From: Luteitalea sp. TBR-22
GTDB lineage: Bacteria > Acidobacteriota > Vicinamibacteria > Vicinamibacterales > Vicinamibacteraceae
Length of the DNA stretch: 64,000 nucleotides
Direction: 5' to 3'
Assembly (NCBI RefSeq): GCF_016865485.1
Contig: NZ_AP024452.1
Location: forward strand, 5,664,501 to 5,728,500
Part shown: positions 7,569-15,790 of the stretch, in pieces
Numbering within the stretch: position 1 is the stretch's first letter
How the letters are laid out: every line of letters begins with the position of its first letter
Program-made: the position numbers and the translations under genes
Notes under the pieces: model-generated
What the model was told of the DNA's origin: nothing
Database searches by the model: none
What the model saw: the letters and a program-made list of their open reading frames with translations, nothing else

Positions 7569-8869
7569 TGGACCACCGCCTGCGAAGCGTCCGCGAGGGC
7601 CAGGGCCACCTGGCCGGTCGGCACGACTCCGAGCGCGACGTACGGCTGCGACAGGCACCGGGCCGCGGCAGCCTGCAGGGTCGCCGGCGTGGCCCGTCCG
7701 TAGCGCGCCAGATCCTCGCCGACATAGCCCGGGTCGCCGCAATACGTGTTGTAGGCGTTCAACTGGTCCGACTTGCCGGAGAAGCCCCCGATGGTCTGCA
7801 GGCGATAGATGAAGTGCGCCTCGGCCTGCACCTGGCTCCGCTGCAGTTCGTCCTCGCGGATCGGCGCCTCGCGGACGTCGTCGAGGCAGGCCTGCACGGC
7901 GTCGTGAAGCCGGTCGAGCGTCACGTCGGGCCGGGCGGTGGCCACCACCTGGAACATGCCCGTCAGCTCGCGCGAATACTGCACCGCGGTGACCTCGGTG
8001 GCCAGTTCCTGCTCGACCACCAGCGCGCGGTACAGGCGGCTGGTCTTGCCGCCGCCGAGCACGTCGGCCAGCAGGTCGAGGTCGGCGTCGCCGTCGCCGA
8101 ACAGCGCCGGGGAGTGCCACGCGAGATAGAGCCGCGGCAGCTCGACGCGATCCTCGAGGTGCAGGCGTGCGTGCGAGGCCAGCGACGGCGCCGGCGCATC
8201 CACCGGCGGCACGACGGGGCCGGCCGCGACGTCACCGAAGTACCGGTCGGCGAGCGCGAAGGCGCGCTCGGCATCGATGTCGCCGGCGAGCACCAGCGAG
8301 GCGTTGGCCGGGTGGTAGTACGTGCGGAAGAATGCCTGCACGTCGTCGAGCGAGGCGGCGCGAAGGTCGTCCGGATAGCCGATGGTCGGCCAGCTGTACG
8401 GATGGTCCTCGTCGTAGAGGGCCTCGGCCAGGGCGATGCCGGCCATGCCGTACGGCCGGTTCTCGTAGTTCTGTCGGCGCTCGTTCAGGACGACGTCGCG
8501 CTGGTTGTCGAACTTGGCCTGGGTGAGCGCCGGCAGCAGGTGTCCCATGCGATCGGACTCGAGCCACAGGGCCAGGTCGAGCGCGCCCGCCGGGACCACC
8601 TCCCAGTAGTTGGTGCGGTCCGAGCTCGTGGAGCCGTTGAGCGACGCCCCGGCGCGCTGGAGAGGCGCGAAGAAGCCGTGATCGTGGTGCGCGGAGCCCT
8701 CGAACATGAGGTGCTCGAACAGGTGCGCGAACCCCGTCCGTCCGCGCCGCTCGTTCTTCGAGCCGACGTGATACCAGAGATTGACGGCCACGATCGGCAG
8801 GTCGTGGTCCTCGTGGACGATCACGTCCAGGCCGTTGGCGAGCGTGCGGCGGACGAAGGGAATGTGCAT
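7565..8869 (-). CDS. M16 zinc peptidase, catalytic subunit
   Basis: A 434-residue insulinase/mitochondrial-processing-peptidase-like protease. The inverted zinc motif HLFEH is at residues 49-53, inside FAHLFEHLMFEGS, and a downstream Glu in NERRQNYENRPYG is the expected third ligand. Two M16 domains give the usual length of the bacterial subunit. The start at ATG 8867-8869 is preferred over upstream codons because it overlaps the TGA of the DUF3347 gene by one base (TGATG) and leads straight into the conserved FVRRTLANGLDVIV strand. It pairs with the inactive subunit encoded downstream. No export signal is visible at this start. Confidence 0.92.
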   Translation of the reverse strand: MHIPFVRRTLANGLDVIVHEDHDLPIVAVNLWYHVGSKNERRGRTGFAHLFEHLMFEGSAHHDHGFFAPLQRAGASLNGSTSSDRTNYWEVVPAGALDLALWLESDRMGHLLPALTQAKFDNQRDVVLNERRQNYENRPYGMAGIALAEALYDEDHPYSWPTIGYPDDLRAASLDDVQAFFRTYYHPANASLVLAGDIDAERAFALADRYFGDVAAGPVVPPVDAPAPSLASHARLHLEDRVELPRLYLAWHSPALFGDGDADLDLLADVLGGGKTSRLYRALVVEQELATEVTAVQYSRELTGMFQVVATARPDVTLDRLHDAVQACLDDVREAPIREDELQRSQVQAEAHFIYRLQTIGGFSGKSDQLNAYNTYCGDPGYVGEDLARYGRATPATLQAAAARCLSQPYVALGVVPTGQVALALADASQAVVQ

Positions 8870-9333
8870 CACCTGGTGGCCGAGAGCTTCCGCTGGACGC
8901 TGCCGCACGTCGCCATGGACTTGCCGTAGTACGGGTTGGCCACGGCGCCGTCGGCCTGCACCCACGACTTGTTGACCATCGGGCAGAACGCGACGACCTT
9001 GCCCTCGATGGGCTGCCTGGTGCGGTCCGCGAAGGCGATCAGCGCGGTGCTGAGGTCGCCGAAGGCGGCGCGGGCCGTCTCCAGGCTCCTGGCCTCGCGC
9101 GCCTTGATCGCGGCGGCGACGATGGCGGCACCGTCGGCGCCGAGGGCCTCCGCGCCTTTCTGGACTGACGCTGCGGCCGCCGCCACGGGTGCGAGGTCGT
9201 CCTTGACCAGCGCCTCCTGGATGGCGAGGTATGGCGTGACCACCTCGGCGATGAGGTCGACCGCCGACGCCCCGAGGGGCAGGAAGGCAAGGGTGGCGGC
9301 CAGCACGGCCGCTGCGACTACGGGCATGCGCAT
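8869..9333 (-). CDS. secreted DUF3347 domain protein
   Basis: A 154-residue exported protein. After a signal peptide (MRMPVVAAAVLAA... to ALGASA) it carries the DUF3347 pattern, ending in FCPMVNKSWVQADG and VANPYYGKSMATCG, with the conserved C-P-M and YYG-x-M-x-TCG residues. DUF3347 is also found in copper-efflux and heavy-metal proteins, so metal binding in the periplasm is possible. The start at 9333 has a GGAG site; an in-frame ATG at 9354 would overlap the mrp stop as ATGA but lacks a good site. It lies in the mrp-M16 cluster. Confidence 0.8.
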   Translation of the reverse strand: MRMPVVAAAVLAATLAFLPLGASAVDLIAEVVTPYLAIQEALVKDDLAPVAAAAASVQKGAEALGADGAAIVAAAIKAREARSLETARAAFGDLSTALIAFADRTRQPIEGKVVAFCPMVNKSWVQADGAVANPYYGKSMATCGSVQRKLSATR

Positions 9334-9350
9334 CGAAGAAACTCCAGTCC

Positions 9351-10439
9351 TCATGACACCGGCGTCAGCGGAATGGTCCGGAACGCCTGGATGGACACCT
9401 GCGCCGCGACCCGCTCCGCGACGGCGTTGATCGCCCGCGCCACCGTGTGCTCGGGCGCGCTCAGCACGATCGGCATGCCGACGTCGCCTCCCGAACGCAC
9501 CGGCTCGGCCACGGGTACGGCTCCGAGAAAGGGCACCTGCAACTCCTCGGCCAGCCGCTGGCCGCCGCCGCGCCCGAACAGGTCGGTCTCGTGCTGGCAC
9601 GACGGGCACGCGAAGTAGCTCATGTTCTCCACGACGCCCAGCACCGGAATCTGGAGTTTCCGGTACATCTGGACGGCGCGGCGCGAATCGGCCACTGACA
9701 CCGTCTGTGGCGTGGTCACGACGACCGCGCCCGTCACCGCCGTGTGCTGGCTCAGGCTGAGCGCGACGTCACCGGTGCCCGGCGGCATGTCGATGATCAG
9801 ATAGTCCAGCGCCGGCCAGGCCACGTCCTGCAGAAACTGCCGCAGGACCCCGTGCAGCATCGGGCCGCGCCAGATGACCGGATCGGAGTCGCCGGCCAGA
9901 AACCCCATCGACACCGTCCAGAGGCCATGCCGCTCGATGGGCACGATCTTCTGGCCGTCGGTCTCGAGCGGCGCCTGCACGCCGAGCATGATCGGGACGT
10001 TCGGTCCGTAGATGTCGGCATCGAGCAGGCCGACGCGGCTGCCGCGCTGCGACAGCGCCAGCGCCAGGTTGACCGCCATGGTCGTCTTGCCGACGCCGCC
10101 CTTGCCGGCGCCGACCGCGATGATGTTCTTCACCCCGGGCAGCGCCTGTCGCTGCCCGCCGGGTCCGCCGGGCACGCTACTCGTGCGCACGCTGGAGGTC
10201 ATCTCGATGTCGACGGCCGAGACGCCGGGCAGGGCTGCCACCGCGTCGTGGGCCTGCTGCTTCAGCAGGTCCTTGACCGGGCAGGCGGGGGTGGTCAGCT
10301 CGATCGCGAACGACACGCGACCATCGGCGCCGATCACCACGTTCTTGACGAAATCGAGCGCCACGATGTCGCGGCGCAGGTCGGGGTCCTGCACCACGCG
10401 AAGCGCGTCCAGGACCTGTTCAGCGGACGGAAGGCTCAC
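9351..10439 (-). CDS. mrp: Mrp/ApbC family Fe-S cluster carrier ATPase
   Basis: A 362-residue cytosolic P-loop protein. Residues 1-90 are a DUF59/MIP18 domain with TTPACPVKDLL. From about residue 105 a MinD-like NTPase follows, with the deviant Walker A motif AGKGGVGKTT, LLDADIYGPNVP, and IIDMPPGTGD as Walker B. The CPSC pair (FACPSCQHE) is the dimer-bridging Fe-S site of ApbC/Nbp35 proteins. It probably loads or transfers Fe-S clusters. It heads a run of overlapping genes (mrp, DUF3347, two M16 peptidases); the biochemical link among them is not evident. Confidence 0.93.
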   Translation of the reverse strand: MSLPSAEQVLDALRVVQDPDLRRDIVALDFVKNVVIGADGRVSFAIELTTPACPVKDLLKQQAHDAVAALPGVSAVDIEMTSSVRTSSVPGGPGGQRQALPGVKNIIAVGAGKGGVGKTTMAVNLALALSQRGSRVGLLDADIYGPNVPIMLGVQAPLETDGQKIVPIERHGLWTVSMGFLAGDSDPVIWRGPMLHGVLRQFLQDVAWPALDYLIIDMPPGTGDVALSLSQHTAVTGAVVVTTPQTVSVADSRRAVQMYRKLQIPVLGVVENMSYFACPSCQHETDLFGRGGGQRLAEELQVPFLGAVPVAEPVRSGGDVGMPIVLSAPEHTVARAINAVAERVAAQVSIQAFRTIPLTPVS

Positions 10440-10453
10440 ACCCTGATTCTAAC

Positions 10454-10546
10454 GGCTCAGGGCTCGGAGGGGCCTCGAGGCTCAGGACTCAGGGCTCAGA
10501 GAGCACGCCGAAGCTTTCTGAGCCTTGGGCCCTGACGCGCGAGCCT
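10454..10546. repeat. GGCTCAG-word low-complexity spacer
   Basis: The spacer between mrp and the DUF4870 gene is made of repeated GGCTCAGG, CTCAGGACTCAGGGCTCAG and, further on, complementary CTGAGCC words. The same CAGGGCTCAG word occurs in the spacer near 2550. Local hairpins are possible. Confidence 0.65.
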
Positions 10547-10551
10547 TCTGA

Positions 10552-10932
10552 TCACAGGTTCGCGCTCTGCGCCTCGGCGATGTCGCCGATGTAGGGCAGC
10601 TTCCACTTCTCGTTCTGGAAGGCCTTGAGGATGGCCAGGACCCACACGACCAGCCCGCCCAGGCCGAGAGCCAGGTACACGAAGATGAGCGCGAACGACA
10701 CGATGATGCCGAGTACCGGAATCATCCCGAGCACGAAGCCCAGGATCGTGAGCGCGAAGTAGAGGACGAAGAACGCCACGGCCAGGAGCAGCGACTGCAC
10801 CGCGTGGAACTTCACGAAGCGGCTGCCCTTCTCGATGATGACGAAGACGAGCCCCACGATGGGGATGTACGAGATGGCGGCGGCGATGTTGGCGTCAAGG
10901 CCGGTGGACGACTTCTCGGCGACGGTGTTCAT
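10552..10932 (-). CDS. DUF4870 domain membrane protein
   Basis: A 126-residue membrane protein with three or four hydrophobic segments: ISYIPIVGLVFVIIEKGSR, then two long helices through ALTILGFVLGMIPVLGIIVSF. The arrangement A-A-L-S-Y-(I/L)-P with F-V-x-F-H-A-x-Q-S is the DUF4870 signature (RFVKFHAVQSLLLAV). The ATG at 10930-10932 was chosen because codons upstream are not protein-like. Function is unknown; homologues are small integral membrane proteins. Confidence 0.85.
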   Translation of the reverse strand: MNTVAEKSSTGLDANIAAAISYIPIVGLVFVIIEKGSRFVKFHAVQSLLLAVAFFVLYFALTILGFVLGMIPVLGIIVSFALIFVYLALGLGGLVVWVLAILKAFQNEKWKLPYIGDIAEAQSANL

Positions 10933-11088
10933 GCGGGTTGCGCTCCTTCCTGATTCAACGTGTTCGCGAGAGGGGACGAACAGCTGACGCGCCTCACCGT
11001 CCTGCCCTGGCCGGTGCCGACGCGACGCGAACACCGACAGCCCGCCGCGCGGACGGGCCGCACGTCGACGGGTCTGCAGACGCCGGCA

Positions 11089-11487
11089 TCATACTGCCGA
11101 ACCGCCGGCCTGGCCCCGCTCGAACAGGCGCTTGCCCCCTTCCTGCAGGAGCACCCAGCTGGCGTAGACCGACAGGGCCGTGCCGAACGGAATCACGAAC
11201 ACGTTGACGATGGCGAGCACGAGGGCGGCGGGACGCGCCCAGGGCTGGTACTGCGGGAGCCCCCACCCGACGTAAATGAGCACCCCCGCCCAGACCAGCG
11301 TGACGACGGCCGATCCGAAGAAGATGGCGGCGGCGAGGCTGGCTGCGACCTCGGGGCCAGCGCGGGAGGTGAGGCTGACGGCGCCGACGCCGAGCAGCAC
11401 GAGCGAGATCGACGCCAGCAGCGACAGCCAGCCGGCCACGACGTACAGGCGGCCCAGCAACTGGACGTGGAGCGCCGCGCGACTCAC
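11089..11487 (-). CDS. multi-pass membrane protein
   Basis: A 132-residue membrane protein with about three transmembrane helices: LYVVAGWLSLLASISLVLLG, IFFGSAVVTLVWAGVLIYVG, and ALVLAIVNVFVIPFGTALSV. The central YVGWGLPQYQPWAR and the C-terminal YASWVLLQ resemble small uncharacterised acidobacterial membrane proteins. GTG 11485-11487 overlaps the stop of the upstream zinc-finger gene as GTGA, so the two are coupled and may act together. No enzymatic motif is seen. Confidence 0.72.
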   Translation of the reverse strand: MSRAALHVQLLGRLYVVAGWLSLLASISLVLLGVGAVSLTSRAGPEVAASLAAAIFFGSAVVTLVWAGVLIYVGWGLPQYQPWARPAALVLAIVNVFVIPFGTALSVYASWVLLQEGGKRLFERGQAGGSAV

Positions 11488-12044
11488 CGGACCGCGAGGC
11501 GCACGTCGAGGCGCACGCGCGGGCCGTACGGCAAGGCGAGGCGATAGCGCAGCACCGTGTCGTGTGCCGAATGCGCCGGGACCCGCACCACCACGTAGCG
11601 CGTCGCGACGGTGGCGCCGGTGCCGCCGCAGTGGGTGCACGGGTCGTCCCACACCTCGCCACGGCCCCCGCACGGCTCGCACACGGCCGGCAGGTGCAGG
11701 CGCAGCGGCACGCGCGCGCTCCGACGCGCCTGCAGCGGCGTGAGCGCGAGGTCCACGTGCATGGCGACGCCCGGACCTTCGACGTCGTCGAAATCCCGGC
11801 GCGCCTGATCGATGGCCTGCCGCACCGACGGGAAGTCGAGCGCCACCTCGTCGCGAAGGGCACGCTCCGACGGACGCTCCGGCTCGAGCGCACGCACGAG
11901 GTGGAGCGTCGCACCCGCCGAGGCGCCTTCGGGGTTGCGGCGGGCCGGCGGCATGGCATGCAGGACGACCGCCCACGCGGGCACGGCGCGGGCCCGCGTG
12001 CGGCGCGCGCCCGAGATCTCGGCGATGCGGTAGTAGTCGTGCAT
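11484..12044 (-). CDS. DnaJ-like protein with a CxxCxGxG zinc finger
   Basis: A 186-residue protein starting MHDYYRIAEI, which resembles the opening of a J domain (DYYxIL), but no HPD motif follows. Residues about 119-141 contain CEPCGGRG and CTHCGGTG, two of the four CxxCxGxG units that make a DnaJ zinc finger. The C-terminal part (VRVPAHSAHDTVLRYRLALPYG) matches the substrate-binding beta domain of DnaJ. It looks like a shortened chaperone-like protein, probably unable to stimulate DnaK. It is translationally coupled to the downstream membrane protein (GTGA). Confidence 0.7.
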   Translation of the reverse strand: MHDYYRIAEISGARRTRARAVPAWAVVLHAMPPARRNPEGASAGATLHLVRALEPERPSERALRDEVALDFPSVRQAIDQARRDFDDVEGPGVAMHVDLALTPLQARRSARVPLRLHLPAVCEPCGGRGEVWDDPCTHCGGTGATVATRYVVVRVPAHSAHDTVLRYRLALPYGPRVRLDVRLAVR

Positions 12045-12149
12045 GACCTGCGGGGTGCCGTGCGGCAGTGCGTAGTGTGGGGAGCGCCCGCGCCGGTTGT
12101 CAAGGCGTGCGGGCCTGCTGCCGATAGGCCCATCAGGGAGGGAGTGCGC

Positions 12150-12356
12150 GTGGAGAAACAGGAATGCCCGATGTGCGGGGAGTCGATGCGTCTGGAGCCG
12201 ATCGAGCAGGTCAATCGCATCGCCGGCACGATGCAGACCTCGACGCGCCACGCGCTCGAGTGGCACTGCCCCGAGTGCGACTACTTCGAGGAAGCCGAGG
12301 GCGAGCTCGAAGGGCTCTCGCCGGAGCTGAAGAAGTGGATGGACGACAACAAGTGA
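12150..12356 (+). CDS. small zinc-ribbon protein
   Basis: A 68-residue protein with two CxxC knuckles (CPMCGESM near residue 6 and CPECDYFEE near residue 43), forming one zinc ribbon, and an acidic C-terminus. The GTG at 12150 is preferred over GTG 12144 because a GGGAGGGAG site lies at the right distance. Small CPMCG...CPECD proteins of this type are widespread but uncharacterised; they may be nucleic-acid or protein binding. It is transcribed divergently from the DnaJ-like gene. Confidence 0.75.
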   Translation: MEKQECPMCGESMRLEPIEQVNRIAGTMQTSTRHALEWHCPECDYFEEAEGELEGLSPELKKWMDDNK

Positions 12357-12385
12357 GCCCAGGGGCGCGCCGCCGTGCCTCGGCC

Positions 12386-15300
12386 TCAGTCGAACGGCAG
12401 CCGCGCGGCGCGCGGCGATGACGCGGCTGGCCGGCGCGCCGCGTACACCAACTGCCCCTCCACCTGTGCGCCGGGCAGCATCGCCCGCACCGCATCGACG
12501 TACAGCGCGAGCTGGCGGCGGTGCGACGGCTGCGGCTGCCCGGTCTTGAACTCCAGCACCCGCACTCCCGCGGCCGTCCTCACCAGGCAGTCCACCGTGC
12601 CGCGCACGAGGCACACCTCGCCTGCGTGCTCGTGGCGGAACACGATCGGCACCTCGAACCGCGCCGCGGGCGACGCCAGGGCGTCGCGCAGCGCGTGGTC
12701 GCCCCACACCCCTTGCACCAGGGCCGCGACGTCGTCGGCCAGCGCCGCCACGTCACGCACCGCCAGGCGCTCGTCCGGCTCGAGGTCGGCCAGCACCCGC
12801 TGCGCGAGCACGGCGGTCGACTCGCCGACGATCGCCCGGGCCAGCAGGCGATGCACGGCACGTCCGAGGACGAGTTCCTCGTCGACGGCAGGATGCCCGC
12901 CAGCGATCGACGTCGTGTCGAGGCGCCCCGCCGCCAGGCTGGTCACGCGCACGTGCCGGGCAGGCGGGTGGGCCGGCAGGGGCGCCAACGACGCCGGCAC
13001 CTCGTCGCTGATGCACACGACCGCGGCGGCGGCCTGCCCCTCGCCTTCGAGTGGCTCGACCGCGCCGGCTGGCTGACGGCACACGCGCAGCCGGTGCGCA
13101 TGGACCTGCCCCTGCCAGCTCACCTCGTCGACGCCGGAGGCCAACGCGGCCGTCATCGCCGCGAGCACGCCCTCGGGGCACACCGCAGCGAGGCTGCCGG
13201 GCCCGGCGACGACCTTCCCCTGCCGACCGGCAGCGGCGCTGAGATACAGGCGCTCGCGTGCACGGGTGACGGCGACGTACATCAGCCGCTTGCTCTCCTC
13301 GCGATCGCGCACCTGCTCGGCCTCGGTCGCACCGGGCTCGTACCGCGCCACGCCGACGATCGGGGCCTCGCCGCTGTCGCCCGCGAGCACGCGCAGCGGC
13401 GGGGGCACCCCGCCGGTGCCCCGCGTGAGGTTGACCAGGAACACGATCGGGAACTCGAGTCCCTTCGAGGCGTGCACCGTCATCAGGTTGACGGCGTCGG
13501 CGGCATCGACGGCGGCGTTGGACTCGTCGCCTGCCGACACGCGGTCGATGTGCCCCGCGATGCGCGCCATGGTCGCGTAGCCGCGGTTCTGGATGCGACG
13601 CACCAGCCCGCGGAACTTCTTCACGTTCTCGCGCGCCTGTGCCTGCCGAGGGCCGCGCAACGTCACGGCGTACGCCGACTGCTCGAGCACGTGATCGATC
13701 ACCTCGGCTGGCGGGAGGCGATCGACCAGGGCACGCCACCCGGGCCAGGCGGCGCGCAGTCGCGCGAGCGCCTCGGCATCGTCTGGCGACAGGCCGTCGA
13801 CGACGCGCCCCGCGGCGGCCGGTCGGTCCCCGGGACCCGCCGCGTCGGGCCCGTCGCTGCCCAACCATCCCGCGAGGTCGGGCGCGAGTCGACGCAGGCC
13901 GTCATCCGAAAGGCCCACGAACCCGGAGCGGAGGAACGCCGCCACGCGCAGGTGTGATTCGGGCGCCGCGAGCACCCGGACGAGCGCCACGAGGTCCTTG
14001 ATCTCGTCGGCGTCGTAGAAGCCGAGGCCCTTGTACACGTAGCCCGGCACGCCGCGCGCCGACAGGGCGCGCTCGAACTCCCGGTGACTCTCGCGCGATC
14101 GGAACAGGATCGCGATGTCGCCGGGCCGCACGCGCCGCGGTGCGTCGCCGCCGCGATCGGTGACGAGCCCCTCGGCGAGCAGCCGCACGATCTCGGCCGC
14201 CACGCCCGACGCGCAGGCCTCGACGTCGTCGCCAAGCACCAGGGCCAGGCGCGGCTCGGCCTCGGCGCCGGGCACGTGGCCGGCCGGCAGGGGGAAGCGG
14301 TCGTCGGGCCCGTAGCGGAAGGCGATGGCGGGCGGGGCGCCCGGAAGCACCATGCCGGCGGCCAGGTCGTTGGCGAAGGCGAGCAGGTCGGCGTGCGACC
14401 GGAAGCTCTGGGAGATCGCCTGTCGCACGGGCGCGTCGTCGGCAAGCGTGCGCACGAAGCCGACGGCCTCGTCGAGCAGCCCGACGTCGGCATCGCGGAA
14501 GCGGTAGATGGACTGCTTGCGGTCGCCGACGAGGAACAGCGACGGCGGCAGCGGCCCCTCGTGGCCGAGGCCGAGGCCGGCGCCCCACGCCTCGACGAGC
14601 GAGGCCACCAACTGCCACTGCAGCCGGCTGGTGTCCTGGAACTCGTCGACGAGCACGTGCTGGTACCGCGCCTCGAGCCTGAAGCGGCTGCGCGAGAACT
14701 CGTCCATGTTGGCGAGCAGTTGCACGGCACGCTGCAGCACCTCGGAGAAGTCAAGGGCGTCGTGCAGCAGCAACGTCTCGAGGTAGCGCCGGTACGCCAG
14801 CCGGAAGACGCGCCTGATGCCGCGGGCCAGCAGCACGTTCAGCGAGGCCTCGAAGCCGCGCCGGGCCGCGATGACGGCGTCGGCCACGTGCGGCAGCGCC
14901 TCGCGGTGCCGGTTCCAATCGCCCACCGACGCGAAGGCCGCCTTGACGGCCGCCGGCTTCTTGCGGGCGTCGCCCTCTCGCGTCAGCAGCCAGCGGGCGA
15001 GGCCGTCGAGCGCCGCGCGCACCTCGGCGGCGGTCATCGGCACGGCCACCGGGTCGGCGAGCAGGCGATCGAGGTCGAGGCGACACAGCGTCCAGAGCGG
15101 CACGTCGCCAGGGCCGCTGGCGATCCAGGCGGTGATCCCGCCGGGGATGGCGCCGAGGCGCAGGCGCAGATCCTGGCGGGCGCGCTCGGCCGAGGCCGCC
15201 TCCGAGCGCACCTGCCGCACCTGCGTCCGCAGGTACTGCCGCAAGGCGGCGGGCGCGACGAACCGTCGCTCGAGCAGGGCGCGCAGGCCCTCGAACAATC

Positions 15301-15790
15301 GCGGCAGCGTCAGCTGCGCCAGCACCAGCCGGATGCCCTCGTCGAACGGCGCGCGATCGCGGCACTCGCGCAGCGTGCGATCGAGCGACATCTCGACGAG
15401 CCGCGCCACCTCGGTCTCGTCGGCCAGCGTGAAGCCGGGGTCGAGCCCTGCCTCCAGCGGGAACTCGCGCAGCAGCGCGAAGCAGAACGCGTCGATTGTC
15501 GAGACCGCGATCTCGTCGGCGCGATCGCGCAGTCCCTGCCACACCTCCGGATAGCGCGCCTGCAGGTCGGTGACGATGCGCTCCCGCATCTCGGCGGCGG
15601 CCTTGCGCGTGAACGTGATGGCGAGCACGTGTCGCGGGTCGACGCCGGCCGCCAGCAGCGCGAGGTACCGGTCGACGAGCACGCGCGTCTTGCCGGTGCC
15701 GGCCGACGCCTCGAGCACGACGTGATGCCGCGGGTCGGTGGCGTAGGCGCGCGCGGCCTGGTCGACGGGGAGGACGACGGACTCACTCAT
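12386..15790 (-). CDS. addA: AddA-like helicase-nuclease
   Basis: A 1134-residue UvrD/PcrA-type helicase fused to a C-terminal PD-(D/E)XK nuclease. Walker A ASAGTGKT is at residues 28-35, ITFTRKAAAEMRER (motif Ia) follows, LVDEFQDTS (Walker B) is near 380, VHASKGLEFPIVFLV (motif V region) near 770, and VAVTRARERLYL (motif VI) near 840. The nuclease shows GTVDCLV and LEFKTGQ near 1080 and a QLALYV motif. Paired with AddB it processes DNA double-strand breaks for RecA-dependent repair. ATG 15788-15790 overlaps the end of addB by 8 nt. Confidence 0.93.
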   Translation of the reverse strand: MSESVVLPVDQAARAYATDPRHHVVLEASAGTGKTRVLVDRYLALLAAGVDPRHVLAITFTRKAAAEMRERIVTDLQARYPEVWQGLRDRADEIAVSTIDAFCFALLREFPLEAGLDPGFTLADETEVARLVEMSLDRTLRECRDRAPFDEGIRLVLAQLTLPRLFEGLRALLERRFVAPAALRQYLRTQVRQVRSEAASAERARQDLRLRLGAIPGGITAWIASGPGDVPLWTLCRLDLDRLLADPVAVPMTAAEVRAALDGLARWLLTREGDARKKPAAVKAAFASVGDWNRHREALPHVADAVIAARRGFEASLNVLLARGIRRVFRLAYRRYLETLLLHDALDFSEVLQRAVQLLANMDEFSRSRFRLEARYQHVLVDEFQDTSRLQWQLVASLVEAWGAGLGLGHEGPLPPSLFLVGDRKQSIYRFRDADVGLLDEAVGFVRTLADDAPVRQAISQSFRSHADLLAFANDLAAGMVLPGAPPAIAFRYGPDDRFPLPAGHVPGAEAEPRLALVLGDDVEACASGVAAEIVRLLAEGLVTDRGGDAPRRVRPGDIAILFRSRESHREFERALSARGVPGYVYKGLGFYDADEIKDLVALVRVLAAPESHLRVAAFLRSGFVGLSDDGLRRLAPDLAGWLGSDGPDAAGPGDRPAAAGRVVDGLSPDDAEALARLRAAWPGWRALVDRLPPAEVIDHVLEQSAYAVTLRGPRQAQARENVKKFRGLVRRIQNRGYATMARIAGHIDRVSAGDESNAAVDAADAVNLMTVHASKGLEFPIVFLVNLTRGTGGVPPPLRVLAGDSGEAPIVGVARYEPGATEAEQVRDREESKRLMYVAVTRARERLYLSAAAGRQGKVVAGPGSLAAVCPEGVLAAMTAALASGVDEVSWQGQVHAHRLRVCRQPAGAVEPLEGEGQAAAAVVCISDEVPASLAPLPAHPPARHVRVTSLAAGRLDTTSIAGGHPAVDEELVLGRAVHRLLARAIVGESTAVLAQRVLADLEPDERLAVRDVAALADDVAALVQGVWGDHALRDALASPAARFEVPIVFRHEHAGEVCLVRGTVDCLVRTAAGVRVLEFKTGQPQPSHRRQLALYVDAVRAMLPGAQVEGQLVYAARRPAASSPRAARLPFD

